From assembly GCA_004335835.1 (NCBI GenBank), contig RWJK01001945.1, forward strand, positions 62,001 through 126,000: 64,000 nt of DNA, written 5' to 3'. Below are positions 29,334 through 42,800 of the stretch, piece by piece; position 1 is the first letter of the stretch, and every line of letters starts with the position of its first letter. The notes beneath the pieces are model-generated. The model was not told the DNA's origin and did not search any database. It saw only the letters and a list, made by a program, of their open reading frames with translations. A program made the position numbers and the translations under genes. Origin of the DNA: Scenedesmus sp. ARA3 (taxonomy: Eukaryota; Chlorophyta; Chlorophyceae; Sphaeropleales; Scenedesmaceae).

Positions 29334-32300
29334 CGCGGTCTGCGCAGCGCGTTGCGGTCGTGTATCACACAACAGATGAACCATGATGCAGTGGAGTCTT
29401 GCAGGAACGCGTGGCTGTGGGAACAGTGTGATGGGAGACCAGGAAGTGTTCCTGCAAGCACTTTTGTTGGGAGTTCACCGGACACATGGTGGTGTTCCTG
29501 CAAGAGTGCGCAGAATCATACAGCTGTTGTTGATTGGCTGGTTGGGTGGCGGTTTTCAGGCTGGTGACTGCTGTATAGCTGTGCACGGGCTGTTAGTGTA
29601 AAGAAGGACGTAGCATGCGACAGCTGCTGCTGTGCAGCAGAGGTAGCAGTGGTGTAGGAACTGCATGATGCATCATCCAGGCGGTTTGCCTGTGCTTCAA
29701 GCACGGTGTCACTGCCTGGTCAGCAGGGCGCTGCTCTTATGGCATGCACTCTTTGAAGATCCCAAGATCCTCGTGGCGAATGTTTGCACAAACAGCATGT
29801 TTAACATGTTTTGTGAGCCTGCACACAGCATCAGAAGTGGCAGGCAGCAGATGCGATGTGCTGCTTGCGACGTACAAGCAAAGGTTAGGAGTGTGGCATT
29901 TTTCAACACACGCAGGACAATGGAATGACGGCATGATCTTGATGCTGCTGTGGCGTTGACTTGTAACCTGTGGCAGCACACGGCAGGGAGTTCAATCTAA
30001 TGGTAGCCAATATTGGTGGCCCTGACGGCTGGCGCTGAACGTCGCTGTAGCCGCCGCCTCCGTCATGCTCCCTTCAGCATGCAAATAGGTATTGCGTGCA
30101 GGACTGTGATCGAATCCGTGACCTGACACCTCCTGACAAGTCCACCTTATCTGCTAAACCTGTTACCTCGTAGTTGCAACATAGTTACTTCATGGCGGCA
30201 GCGTGCCAGAAAAGCAGTAGGTAGCAGCCGCACCAAGCCGGCAGTCACGCAAGCCTGGAACTTGTTTACGCGTCAAACTGAACAGCACGGTGGATTGGTA
30301 CAGGGGCCACAGCCCATGCTGTAGCAGCAGTACGCATTCGCAAGGGGTAGGGTACGCTGCGCTGCTATCAACATGGCGATGACCTGAACGCGGTCAGACA
30401 GAGTCACCATTCGGTCATCATGAATTGTTACCTCAACATGGCATGCGGTTTCATTCTCACCCGCACCACAACATGGGCAGCAGCATGCACCAAACACAAG
30501 TATTCGCCACACTTTCACAGCTGGGCGCAGGCTGCAATCCACCCGAAGTGTCCACATGCACCCACATCGCATTTGATGTAAGTGTTTGTAATGCTTGTAA
30601 TCAGACAGTCCTATCAACTCCCTGGCTCTGGGGGTGTCATCGCTGTCAACACTATGGCACACCACAGCCCAGTTTCTGCTTATGAACAGCACACCCGTTC
30701 ACCTCCAGTACCGAACAACGGTCAGTAGGAGCTGCACCACACATACCGCATCTGGAAATGGTGCCGTCTTGACAATATAGAGCCTCGTCGTCAACTTTAC
30801 AAGCACATGTCTTTGCAGCAGATGACCTGTCTGTCTGTCTGTCTGTCTGTCTGTCAGTGCAAGCTCGATCTGAAGCGCATGCAGCTGCACCACCAAAACC
30901 GTTTGCCCTCAGGCAGCACGAGGTGCACTGCATGGTGCCCAGCACATGCCGCACGCATACCCAGCCAACAACACATCTAAGACGCCAAAGCACAAAAGCC
31001 CAACACAATATGACGCTACGGTTGGTATACACAGAGGATGGTGATTCTGCAACGCACGCATATGGTAGCAGCGCCATGTTCAGCCGTGCAGCCGGCGCCT
31101 CCAAACAAGCTCAAAAGTAATCCACAATCCCAGCCTGGGCAAAAGCACGCATCACATGCTTTGCCGTTACTCCAAATCTTCTCAGTCGCATAGTAGCATT
31201 GCTGCTCCTGGGGCAGCTGTGTTAGCCGTGACAGGAGCTGTGCCATCAAGTCTTTCACTAAGCCACACATGAGGAGAGAACATGCAGAAGAAAAACCTAT
31301 GCAACACAGGCGACACAGGTGCGACGGCCCAACACACCAGATGAACTGCTGGTGTTTTACAAGGAAACATATGCACATGCAATGCCAGCATGCGCACCAT
31401 CGCACACAGCTGTTGTTGCAGCCAAATGGTGTGAGGCTGTCTTGGTTGTCATTCACAAAAAAGGGTGACACGAGTCAGGCTCACAGCTGCAAGGCTACTA
31501 CAGCCATGCCTGCTAGCTGTAGCAGTCCCCAGCAGTGGCCTGCATCCAAGCAGCAGGCAGCAATCCAAGCCCAGGTGCATGCATGGCGTGCCTCGCATAC
31601 TGTACACAGTCAGGAAGCTGCAGCAGGCTACACAGCAGACAACTGCCGTACTGATCGCACTACAGCCGGCTTTGTGCAAGCTGCTCGTCTGCCGTCATTC
31701 CTTGCCGCGTTCAGAACGCACTGCACACACTCTACACGAAGCCATGTGCAGTTGGTGTGCTGGCGCAGCAGCAGCACTTGCAGCCGCCATACATTTTGCT
31801 CTGCTGCGGCTGCCATGCCAACCACCTCCTGCGCGCCCGACTGGCCGCATCCTGATCAAACAGCTGCCAGCAATGTAAGCAGGCTGGCCACAGTACAGAA
31901 GACATGTGACAAGTCCATGTGCCTGCATGTACCACCTGTTCGTGTAGACTGCTCCCAGCCACGCCACAAACCTTTACTAGCGGCAGACAACACCAAGCAG
32001 CCGCAGCGCTTGGCAGAACATGACGACGTGCATAGTGTTTGCAAATGCCCAGCATCAAGCGCTGCGCAACATGCAGGCAGCAGCCTGCCATCAACAGCAA
32101 CATACAAGCAAAGCCACTGGAACACGGCAGCGCATGCTAGCCGGCTGGCGTATGACAACCAGCCGCCTTCCGCGCGTCTCCAGGAGGCGAAAACAGCACA
32201 CTCCCGTAACGCTCCCAGCAGGGAGAACAACCTGCAGGCAATACGTTCTTGACAGTAGAGCAGCACAGTACGCACTGCCACAGCGACTGCCTCACCAGCA

Positions 32301-33294
32301 GCCGATGCTGCGTTGTTCAACTGCTCAACTGCCTGCACACTCCCAGCAGTTATCCAACACTGCGGCTGTAATGGCTCACGCAACATAGCTGACCTCACAG
32401 CACAGCCTTGCACAACTAACCATCCCTACTTGGTGCCTGGCATAGGGCCATGCTGGTGCGCCAGCCAGCATAAACACACAATGCCACCACACAGGAGAAG
32501 CAGCAGCAGCCCTCCGTCACAGTGCACTCACACATACACCATACCGTGTATGTGCAAAGCAGCAGCAACAAGCAGCTGGCGGTAGCTGCAGCAGGCTTCA
32601 ACTCCAACGTGAACTTGCATCCTGAGATACACGACATCCTTTCTATGAGCAACAACATTCTGCCCACCTACTGCATGTTTCTGAGTGCTTTGCGAACAAG
32701 CCGAGCCAAACCCTCACATGCGTCAACAGCGACAATGCAGAAACATCAACTGGCCTAATGCATGCATCATGCGATTTAGGCCCTGGCTCCGCACACAAGC
32801 CTGGGTGTGTGCAACGCGGGCTTGCATGCGCAGTTTACGCGCACAGCAAGCAGCGGCAATGGCACACATGGTGCTCTTAACCAACCACAGCAGCCAAAAC
32901 TGTACACAAGTGCATACGCCTGCGACCCTGGCACATGTTCAACCTTCAGAGACAAAAGCCGCCGCCACACCACAGAAGAGCAGCAGCCATTTAACAACAT
33001 ATACCTAGCAGCCACACACAGCTGACTGCGATTTCTGTCAACAACTGCTGTGCAAGCAGCAGGCAGCAACAAGCAAAGAGCATACCATGGCCGTGTTCCT
33101 ACCATACCCTCCCCCATGCACAATAAATTACTCTGCTTGACACACAGACAACAGCAACAGCGCGCACTTGACCCAGCTGCCGTCAACAGCCATGCGTGCG
33201 TTGAACACAGCAGCTGCAGCCTCACCGCTGCACACACGAGCAGCAGCCCTGCCCAAAACCCAGCAGCAAGGCCAAGCTAGCTGTACACAAGCTG
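29334..33294. other. long intergenic / 3' flank region, no gene supported
   Basis: Convergent interval between the small plus gene and the minus bZIP gene. It contains a CTGT microsatellite (30827..30855) and an uninterrupted plus-strand frame of 327 codons (31269..32252) with no family motif and a His/Ala/Cys-skewed composition. Part may be the bZIP 3' untranslated region. I saw no tRNA or mobile element. Confidence 0.45.
30827..30855. repeat. CTGT microsatellite
   Basis: About seven tandem CTGT units in a gene-free region. Confidence 0.95.
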
Positions 33295-36200
33295 CTACGC
33301 CCTCACAGTGTGCTGCATACCCATGAGCTGCGTGCTGCGTGGCGGCCGCCCCCGCCGGGTCGGCTTCTTTGCGCCCTGCCGCGCCTGCGCGGCATCCGCA
33401 GCAGCAGCAGCCGCCGCCTCGTCCTGCTGCTGCAGCGCAGCCATGATCGTGTGCCACTGGGGCAGCCAGGGGTAGCTGCTCACGCAGGCAACTGCCATCT
33501 GTGAGCCACTAATGATGCTGGTCACGGTGTGCGCAAACACGCCGTCCAAGCTGGAGTACGCTGCTAAGCTCTTAGAGATCGCCTGCAGCACCTCTAGGCT
33601 ATGCGCGCGCAGCAGAACCTTGGATACACGGTCTGCTGCCTCCTCGGCCTGCTGCAGCGCCTTGTACTGCGCATTCAGCGCCAGCCGCTGATCCACCAGG
33701 CGCGATAAGCACGCCCCAAAGCGCCGGTAACACGCCAGCGCGTCCTGCCGCTGCTGCTGGTTCAGCTCCATGGCTTGCAGGACAGCTGCCCACAGGCTTT
33801 CTGGCGGCTCTGCTGGCTGCAGGGTTTCCAAACTGCGCTTGTTCATGTCGTAGACCACGCCTTGGCCCTTGGCCACCAGGAAGGGCTGGAAGACTTCGCT
33901 GATGGCGCTGCGCGTGAGCGCATCCAGCCGCGCATCCGCTGCTGCTGCGATGGCTGCACAGGGAAGGCAGGATGCGCAGTGGCAGGGCAGGCAGGAGGGA
34001 ATGAGCACGCTAGCATTCAAGGGTGGAGATGCGAACCCTGCTGCCCATGCATGGCAGCAGCACTGCCTTTCAGCAGAAGCTTGCGCGCAGAGATCAGCAC
34101 AGCTCCACAACCAAACCCAGGAGCGCACAGCTGAAGCGCGCACACGCGCGCATGCACAAGCATACGCGCAACAAGCACAAAACCATGCGCACAGAGCCGC
34201 ACTCACATACACGTGCGCACACATGTGCCCTCGCATGCAGCCCCAGGCGCGCGCGTATGCAGGCGCAACACGCACATGAAACCATGCGCACGCGCGCGCA
34301 CGCCCGCACACGCACATATCCACTGCGCCTGCTGCTCGCCAGGGCCAGCAGAGCTGCGCTGCACCATCTGTGCGTGGCTCACAACAAAACACCATATCGA
34401 CCACCACAACGCTGCATAACACTCAAAAACATGTGTGCGTGTACATCATGGCTGCTGCTCACCAGGGTCAGCAGAGCTGCGCTGCACCATGAGCGCCGCG
34501 CACACGGCTCACAACAAAATACCATACTGACCACCACTACACTGCATAGATTTCAAAGACATGCGCGCGTGTACATCATGCCTGCCGCTCACCGGGGTCA
34601 GCGGAGCTGCGCTGCACCATCAGGGCCTGAGCCTTGCGCAGGAACTCCTTGTACAGCACCACACCCTGCTCGGGGCTGCTCACACAGCCCGACAGCGGGC
34701 CGGTGTCAACAGCCGCCGCCGCCGCTGCTGCTGCCGCTGCTGCTGCCGCGCCATTTCCAGCGACGCCGGATGCCTCCAGCGCCAGTGCTTGCTGCCGCTG
34801 GTGTTGCTGCTGGGCATCCGCTGCAATGGCCTGGAGGCTGCTGCTGCCGCTAGCTACCTCTGCTGCATGCTGTTGCTGAAGCGGGCATGCCTCTGGCAGC
34901 TGCTGCGCCTCAGCTGCTGAGGGCTGACCAGGCAGCAGGGCCTGCTGATCCCAGGGCAGCGGCCTATCAAGCAAGCTGCTGCTGCTGCCGGCAGCATCCT
35001 GCCCGGTGCTGCTGCCACTGCCAGTGCTGCCGCTGCTGCGCAGCAGGCTAGCACCCATCCCAGGCGTCCCAGGTGACACCAGCCCTGCTGCTGCTGCCGC
35101 GGCTGCTGCTCCGCTGCTGCTGCGGCTGCTGATGCTGCTGCTGCCGCTGATGCCGGAGTTGTCGGGGCTGCTGCTGCTGATGCCTAGGCGGTCCACGCCA
35201 TCAATGAGCTGCATGAGGCCGTGTATCTGCGTGGAGCAGTTGAGGGACGTCTCCAGCACGCGCATCTTGCTCTGCAGCGCTGCGTTCTCCGCCTGCAGCT
35301 GCTGCAGCAGCTCCTGCTTCTCTGCCACCTCTTGCTCCATGGTGGTGATCTGCAGGTTCACACAATGTTGCCACAGCAGCATGAAATGCTGCGAGCTTGG
35401 AGGCGTGTTTGCTCATGAAAAGAAGCATCCGCTGGTATGCTGTCAGCTGCTTGATGAGCATGGTGCAAGTTTGGGCTGCAGCGGGGTTACAATCTCAACA
35501 GGGCACAAGCAACAGGGCTGCACAACACACGCATGTTGTGCATGCACCACAATGTCAAGCGCTTTGTTGCTTGATTGATGATGTAATGATGATACAGTCC
35601 TCAAGCGCAGGCACGCTGCATACTTGAGCACGGGATACAAGACGTACAGTGCATCAGGATCAGAACCATAGCTGTGCTGCTGGTAATGCCCTGTCCATGT
35701 CGCTGCGGCTGTTGCCAGGTGTCAGAGTTTGCCAGGCCAGTGACACTCTGCGATGTGATGAAGCTGCATGCACTGCAGCAAATGCGCCATCTAGTCCATT
35801 GCAACTGCTGTCGCAATGCCTGCACTCTCAGCTGCTGGGACTGCAGCACTCCAGCAGCAGCTAGCCATATGCATGCAAAGACCAGCACTCACATTCTGCT
35901 TCTTGCGCTCCCTATAGCGCTTGTGGGCATCTTTCTGTGCCTGACTTTTGTAACGCTTGGTGTTCTTTGGGCGCAGCTTTCCGTTGTATAGCTTGCTGCT
36001 GCTGCCACTGGCCTGTTTACTGCTGATGCTGCCTCCACCATATGAGGTGCCTTGCTGCTGCTCCAGCTGCTGCAGGGCAGCACCTGCTGTGCTTGGAAGC
36101 AGCTGTGGCTCAGCATCCACAAAGTCCATCATTGCCACCATATCCAGCTCAGGCAACAGCTCTGTGGGTGCAGGCACTTGCTGCAGCTGAGAAATGAGCA

Positions 36201-36339
36201 CCTGCGCATCTGGCACAAACTGCCCTTGATATTGCCCAGGAGGGACCAGCTGATCTTCCTCGCTCAAGAGTAGATCGTTTTCTTGCGCAAACGCGTCCAG
36301 CCACGCTGCAAAAGCGTCCTGTGGTTGCGCCATGCCCAT
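33295..36339 (-). CDS. bZIP transcription factor
   Basis: Nuclear DNA-binding regulator. Three exons chain in phase to 620 aa: 36339..35893, 35349..34593, 33953..33295. The basic region ends exon 1 (KRYKSQAQKDAHKRYRERKK, about residues 128-147). The zipper starts exon 2 (ITTMEQEVAEKQELLQQLQ, then AENAALQSKMRVLETSL), so intron 1 lies exactly at the basic/zipper hinge. The N-terminus is acidic with Gln and Leu (activation-like). The middle is Ser/Gly/Ala/Gln-rich. The C-terminal 220 residues are helical and well-formed (ARLDALTRSAISEVFQPFLV, SRLVDQRLALNAQYKALQQA, GVFAHTVTSIISGSQMAVAC) and end in a basic KKPTRRGRPPR stretch, probably a nuclear localisation signal. The usual invariant Asn of the basic region is Gln here. 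Intron 2 carries two copies of the exon 2 end. Targets unknown. Confidence 0.85.
34331..34490 (-). repeat. two donor-side copies of bZIP exon 2 end
   Basis: Real exon 2 ends at 34593 (QRSSADP plus GTGAGC). Copied exon ends lie at 34463 (donor GTGAGC kept) and 34340 (donor decayed to GCGAGC). Spacings are 130 and 123 bp. Most of the spacer is also conserved between units. Confidence 0.95.
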
Positions 36340-37243
36340 TCCAGCAAGGCGAAGAGCCCCGTGCCAGACAAAAGAGGACTATAGGCGTCTGAATCAGCTT
36401 ACGTCAACGCATGCCTGTGTGCAATGCGCTGAAAGCAGGTGACGACGATTGGCCAGTATGTGGCCTAACGCAGTCAAGCACGTAGATATCAGCATTTGAA
36501 TGATCACTTACCACCGTCAAATCTTAAGGCAGGTCATGCCGCAGAAGAGGGTTGTTTACAGGTCTAAACACTGGCACTCTCAGGGCCTGGCCCGGCCCTC
36601 GTAGATTCGGGCTCTGACGACAACGATACTACTAAAACACTGTGAAGTAGCATTGAATGCCTTCCAGGCAACGCTCCTGCGCCTCACGCGCTACCCACGT
36701 ACTTGCAGGGACGTTGCTTTGAACAAGGCCTGTCGCTTGCTATTGAACAAGTGTAGGGATCAACTGTGAGGGAATCATAATACGTTTTGGACTGAACTTG
36801 CTGGTGCATCAGACCCACATGGGGTAACCAGAGAGGAGCAGCAGCAGAACTGCTCTGTGAGAGCTGTCTCAAAGCCTTGCTTTTGCACGGACTCTCTGCT
36901 TCAGCCTCAGCAAAAGCGGCTGAGGATCTGCTTCTGGACTGACAGCAGTCTGACCTTGAAGAACAAGGGGGCAGGCAAGTTGAATGGCGCCAACATGCTG
37001 GCAGTGAGGGCGGTTTGTACCGTCAAAGTGCTTGCAGGGCGACAGCTGCCGGCAGCTGCTGACAGCGTTGCTGCTTGTGGCAGGGCTGTGTATGCACACG
37101 CAGACATCACCATAGCACTGCTGTGGTCACTGTATACATGATCAGGTTGCCTACAACCACTTGGCTGTACGTTGCTTCTTGTGGTGTGTAGCTGCAGGAA
37201 ACTCGCAGCAGCAGCAGCGGCAGGAACAACAGCGGTTGTCTGG
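36340..37243. other. divergent promoter region between bZIP and the Sec7 ARF-GEF gene
   Basis: Head-to-head interval of about 0.9 kb with no supported gene. Lower CTG content than its surroundings. No clear TATA box seen for either gene. Confidence 0.5.
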
Positions 37244-39861
37244 ATGTCCCAGCCCAGCAGCAACCTGCAGCACCAGCCAGCAGCGGAGCTCATCAGCAAT
37301 GCTTTGCACAAAATCAAGAAGCTCGCTGGCGGGCGCAAGCATGCAGAGCTGTCGCAGCAATGCCAGGGGCTGATCGACAGCATACATGAGGTGCGCGTGC
37401 GGTGCGGCTGTGCACAGCACACGGCAAAGCTGGTTACTTGATTGTGCCAGCTGGCAGCTCTAGGTGCATCACTTGCCTGGCGCTGCAGCTGCAAGCTGCT
37501 TGTGCCTCCCCGGTTGAGGTGGGGCATCTGGCTGAGTGCCAGGTCAGCACTGCCGCGGCATTGATGCTCCAAGCAGGGCGTGTGGTTTTGCTGAAGAGTG
37601 CGTAGTGCTGTGCGCATGCATTGCCTGTATCCGCTGGGACGTGTCATCTTGTCCATGCTGCGGCAAGCGCTTCACGTGTGTGGTCTGGTTGCGTGATGTT
37701 GTCCTGCAGGTGCTGTCACCAGAGTTTGCAGCGCGCGCTGCAGCACAGCCCAAGGCAGCTGCACAGGCAGAAGCAGCTGCTGCAGCTGATGAGCCAGCCA
37801 CGCCTGCAGCAGACAGCGCTGCAGGAACAGCAGAGCAGCCTGAGCAGGTGCGCACAGCGCAGCGCTGGTCCTGAGTTTGCGCGAAGCTGCAAAGGCAGTG
37901 CTGGGTTGTCGGTTGCGTGTCTGCAAGGTGGTTGCGCGCAGCACAGTGCACAGGACCCTTTGTGCAAGTCCTTAATAGTCACCAGGGTCGCGCGTGTTTA
38001 ACTGCTGCGTGAGATGCAGCGAAACACCTGGTGCTCATCTGCCATTGTTGTCACCATACCTTGCAGGACACGACATCGGGACGGGCTGCTTCCTCAAGTG
38101 GCGGTGTTGCTGCAGCTGAGCCACCTGACAGCAATGGCAGCCCAGCAGCAGCGGCTGATGATTCAGCAGCAGCAGCAGCAGCAGCAGCAGGCACTGCAGA
38201 GTCAGCAGATGCAGCCACAGCTGAAGCTGAAGCAGCAGCTGCGGAGGCAGCTGCTGCAGCAGCAGCGCTGGAGAAGCGGGCTGCTGATGCTGCACGGCTA
38301 GCTGCTGCAGTGCAGCTGCCGCAGCTGCAGCCGCAGGACCTCGTGCAGCGCACTGACAGCGCAATCAGCGACGCTGCTGCAACAGCAGTGATGCAGGTGG
38401 GCAGGGCGGCTGGTGACACATCTGCAGAGAAGCCCACCATCCTTCACATGTGTGCTGCTCAGGGTTGCCATGCCTGTGTCGCCAGTTGAGCGCGCGCTGC
38501 TGCGCGCACCTGCCTGTAACAGCCGGTTCAAAACGCGCAAGCCGCAGGAGCAGCACACGTGCTGTTCAATTTAATTACTGCTGTCGCTGCGCCCGCTGTT
38601 GCTGCTGTGCTGCCGCAGGTGCTGCAGCTGGCGGTGGACACGCTGCGGCCCAACATTGTGGAAGTCACGCTGGACCTCATCCACAAGCTGATTGCCTTCA
38701 GGTGCGCGCAGGCAGTGCTTCTGTGGGTGCTGTTTAGATCTTTGCATTGGCCATGGCCATTGCTATTGTCAGGGCCTTGGCATGAGTGAAGCAACCTCAG
38801 CTTTTGCCCACTTGCTCGGCAGCAGGCACGTGACGGCACAGCAGGCATGTGAGAGCTTGTCACCGAGTTCTGCTTGACAGGGTTGATCTGCTTGTGTCCA
38901 TGCGGGACATCATGTGTTTGCTGAGCAGTGGTGTGTATGGGCTGCCTGTCTATGTATGCACAGGTACCTGCAGGGCGCAGCGCACAATGTGCAGGCAGAC
39001 CGGCACGACGAGGACGCAGCAGGCGACAGCAAGCAGCCCAAGTCAGCAGCAGCCGAGGCAGCGCAGCAGCTCACGCCACAGGCACTGGCGGTGCAGCTCA
39101 TCTGCCGCTGTGATGAGATCCCTGATGAGGGTGTGGAGGTGCTGGTGCTGCGCGGGCTGCTCACTGCCAGCACCAGCCTCACTTTTACAATACATGGGCA
39201 GGCGCTGCTGCTGGCGGTGCGCACGTGCTACAACATCCACCTCATGAGCCGCAGCGAGGTCAACCAGACAACTGCAAAAGCGGCGCTGACGCAGATGCTC
39301 AACGTGGTGTTCCAGCGCATGGAAGCAGGCAGCGTGAGGGTGGCGGTGAGTTCCCCTGCGCCGGTGCTGGCAGCAGTTCGCTGCTTTCGTTACTGTACGT
39401 TTGCGCAGCAGGCTGCGCATCAACCGTTGGCCCACCTCTTGTGCGTCCCTGCAATCAAACTCCTTGCCTGTAGTGCAACCATTGTGGGGGATGGGCCGCT
39501 GCGCTGCCGCTGCTGCTTGCTCCTCCAGATGAAGCCTATCACTGTGGCAGACATGCTTGGGCTGTATTTCAACTGCTGTGCCTTATAAGATTCGCCTGCT
39601 GCGCTGCTGCTGCTGCGTTTCATTTGCTTGCTCCTCCAGGTGAAGCCCATTGCTGTGGCAGACATGCTGGGGCTGTCCAACCCAGCCAAGTCCAACGCGG
39701 CTGATGCCAGCGGCGTCACCAGCGCCGTGCAGGGCTTTTTGAACAACGTGGTGGCAGCAGCAGGCTACGGCGCAGCAGCAGAGACGCACCAGCAGCTGAA
39801 GCAGAGCCTCACGCGAGCCATCCTGGCTCCCAGGCAATCCACAGATCTGGGGGATGGCGGC

Positions 39862-39893
<32 letters not shown>

Positions 39894-42800
39894 GGGTGGC
39901 GACAGTGCCAGCCAGCAGCAGCAGGAGCCTGTTGTGGTGGTAATGGGTGAGGTGTCAGATGATGAGGAGGATGAGGAGCGAGGCACATTCCACCTGGCAG
40001 GCAGCGGCGGCAGCGGCAGCCTCCCTACATACAGCAGCAGCGGCACGCCAAAAGCCGCGGCTGGCGCAGCTGCAGCGGGCGGCGCAGGCGGTGCAGCAGC
40101 ATCGCAAGTGGGTGGCGCAGCAGCTGCTGCGCCGCATGGTGCTGTGGTGCTGCCAGCTAGTGTGGCGCTGCTGCACAAGGATGCGTTCCTGGTGTTCCGC
40201 GCGCTGTGCAAGCTGAGCATCCGCACCAGTGACCTGGTGACCGTCAGCGACCCCACCGCAGTGCGCGGCAAGGTGAGGCGGCTGCGTGGCGGAAGGCAGT
40301 GCACCGCTGCCCACACTGCCACAGTTTCGGTCATGTCCAGCTTGCTATCCAAGGTCGCACTCGTAAGTGCTGCTCTCATATGCCGCCATCAACAGCGTGC
40401 ACTCTCATGTTAGTGGGAATCATTGTGTCGCACCCGCGCAACCTCCTGCCGTTCCGCTCTTGTAACAATGTAACACTTTTCAAACCGCCTGCGCGACAGC
40501 TGCTGGCGCTGGAGCTGCTCAAGGTGCTTCTGGAGAACAGCGGGCCCGCCTTCAAGGCCAGCGAGCGCTTCACCGCAGCCATCCGGCAGTACCTGTGCCT
40601 GTCGCTGCTCAAAAACAGCGCCAGCAGCATTCCTGCAGCGCTGCAGCTGTCAGCCAGCATCTTCCTGAGCCTCCTGCAGAAGTTCAGGGCTGCGTTGAAA
40701 GCAGAAGTGGGTGTGTTCCTGCCCATGGTGGTGCTGAAAGTGCTGGAGCCGCCTGCTGCTGCTGGTGGGGCCGGCGGCGCTGCTGCTGCTGCAGCGGCTG
40801 CGGCGCAGACGAGCCTTGCTGTCAACTCGTACAGCTACAAGTGAGGAGGGTCTTGCTGCCGCATTTGCTGCAGCTATTGCAGCGCGTGATGTTATTTGTC
40901 GTGATGCAGATGCTGTCAGCATAAGTGCACAAAAGATGAGCCAGCAGCAGGCCTGCATGAGTGGCTGTTGTGTCAATATGCTTGCAGGACTTTTAGGCTG
41001 CACGTTACAGATGGCTTTGCCACCCTTCTTTCTTTTGATCACGCCCAGCGGCAGCTTTGACCTATCAATTACGTTGTGCGTGCTTGCTGTTGCGTGCTGC
41101 GGCTGCGCTGCAGGGTGGTGGTGCTGCGCTGCCTGCGCGAGGTGTGCGCAGACGGGCAGCTGCTGGTTGACCTGTTTGTGAACTACGACTGCGACATCGG
41201 CAGCAGCAACCTCTTCGAGCGCCTCATCAACGGCCTGGTCAAGATGGCACAGCAGGCGCTGCCTGTGAACTCAGATGCGCAGCAGCTGCAGCAGGAGCAG
41301 TGGCTGCGGCAGGAGGCGCTGCAGTGCCTGGCCAGCGCGAGTGCGGCGTTGCTGAGCTGGTACAGGCAGAGCACAGGGCAGGGGCTGGCGGCGCTGGAGG
41401 GCACGTGAGTGGTTTGTTTTTGTTTTTGACTGTGTGCAGGCATGCAGCGTGGTTGCATTAGCGTAGTTGTGGTGCTAGCTGGGCAGCACTGCTGGATGTA
41501 CTGCAGCAAGCTGTGTTTAGCTCATGCGCTGGGACAGACACGACCTGTCGGCCCTTGCTCTAATCAACCTCTTCCGCACACAACCACTTGCCAGCTGCGT
41601 TATGGTGATGCTTTCCTCTTGGTCGTAAGTTGTTATGTGCCGCTGTTGCCCTTGACTGCTTACTGTGTTGCCCTGCAGTGATGAAGATGCATTGCTGCCG
41701 CACTCCAGCTCACAGCCCAGCATGGCAGGCGGCCTGCACACCAACCCCAACAGCAGCAGCAACCTCGCCTCTGCAGCAGCAGCAGGCGGCGACGGCGAGC
41801 CAGGCAGCACCAACACCTCCAAACCCAGCACTCCGCTGGCAGGCGCATCTGCTGCTGCTGCTGGTGGTGATGCGGCCGGCTTGGCTGGTGCTGGTGCCGC
41901 TGGCAGTGCTGCTGCTGGCGATGCGCTGAGCAGGAAGCGCGCCTTTAAAGAGAAGTGGCAGGAGGGCATTGCGCTGTTCAACAGCAAGCCCAAGAAGGGC
42001 ATCGCGCTGCTGCAGGTGTGTGCAGTGTGTTTTGTGTAATGTTGAAGGGAGGGTGATTGCACGGGGGCTTGCAGCTGGCAGGGCAGCAGAGGAATTTAGT
42101 GTGCCTGCTTGTGCCCATTAGATTCTTCCAACCAGCATGACCTTTGGATTGCTGCACAGAGGGTGTGGTGAATGTGCAAGCTTGCAGGTCATGTGTACCG
42201 GCATCTCCAGGCTGGCATCACTACCCGCGGTACACAACCGACTGCTGCTGCTTCATTTCATGACTCGCAGCATGAGGGCATGCTGGGGCGCTCCCCAGAG
42301 GCTGTGGCCGAATTCCTGGCTAAGACTGAGGGCCTGAACAAGACGCTCATCGGTGAGCAACGCAGCTTGGTGGACACCTCTGCGCAAGCTGCATCATGAC
42401 GCTGTGCCCCATGCACCTGGCTGCTCCGCCTGCTTGAACAAATGTACTACGAGGTGCTGTCATTGGACTGCTTACCATGCACACATGTGTGTTGATTGCG
42501 GCGGACGCCTTAGTATGAAAAGAAACCCTCTTGCGTGTATACCAACCCGCTGCCACGCTACAGGCGACTACCTGGGCGAGCGCGAGGACTTTGCGCTCAA
42601 GGTGATGCACGCCTACGTGGACGGCCTGGACTTCTCCGGGCTGGAGTTCGACACCGCCATACGCACCTTCCTGCAGGTCGGCGCTGGCCAAATCTTGTTT
42701 ACATGCGTGCCTCGGCGCCTGGGCTGGGTTGTGGTGTAGTGGGGTCAAGTTATGATAGGGCGGAGTGCGCCGCCATACCGCCCCATGTCTCTGCCAGCCC

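Noticed and set aside
30000..30180. Possible tRNA because of a GATCGAATCC box
   Set aside because: No acceptor stem or D-arm could be paired at the right distances on either strand.
29334..33294. Transposon or retroelement in the gap
   Set aside because: No terminal repeats, reverse transcriptase or transposase motifs were seen.
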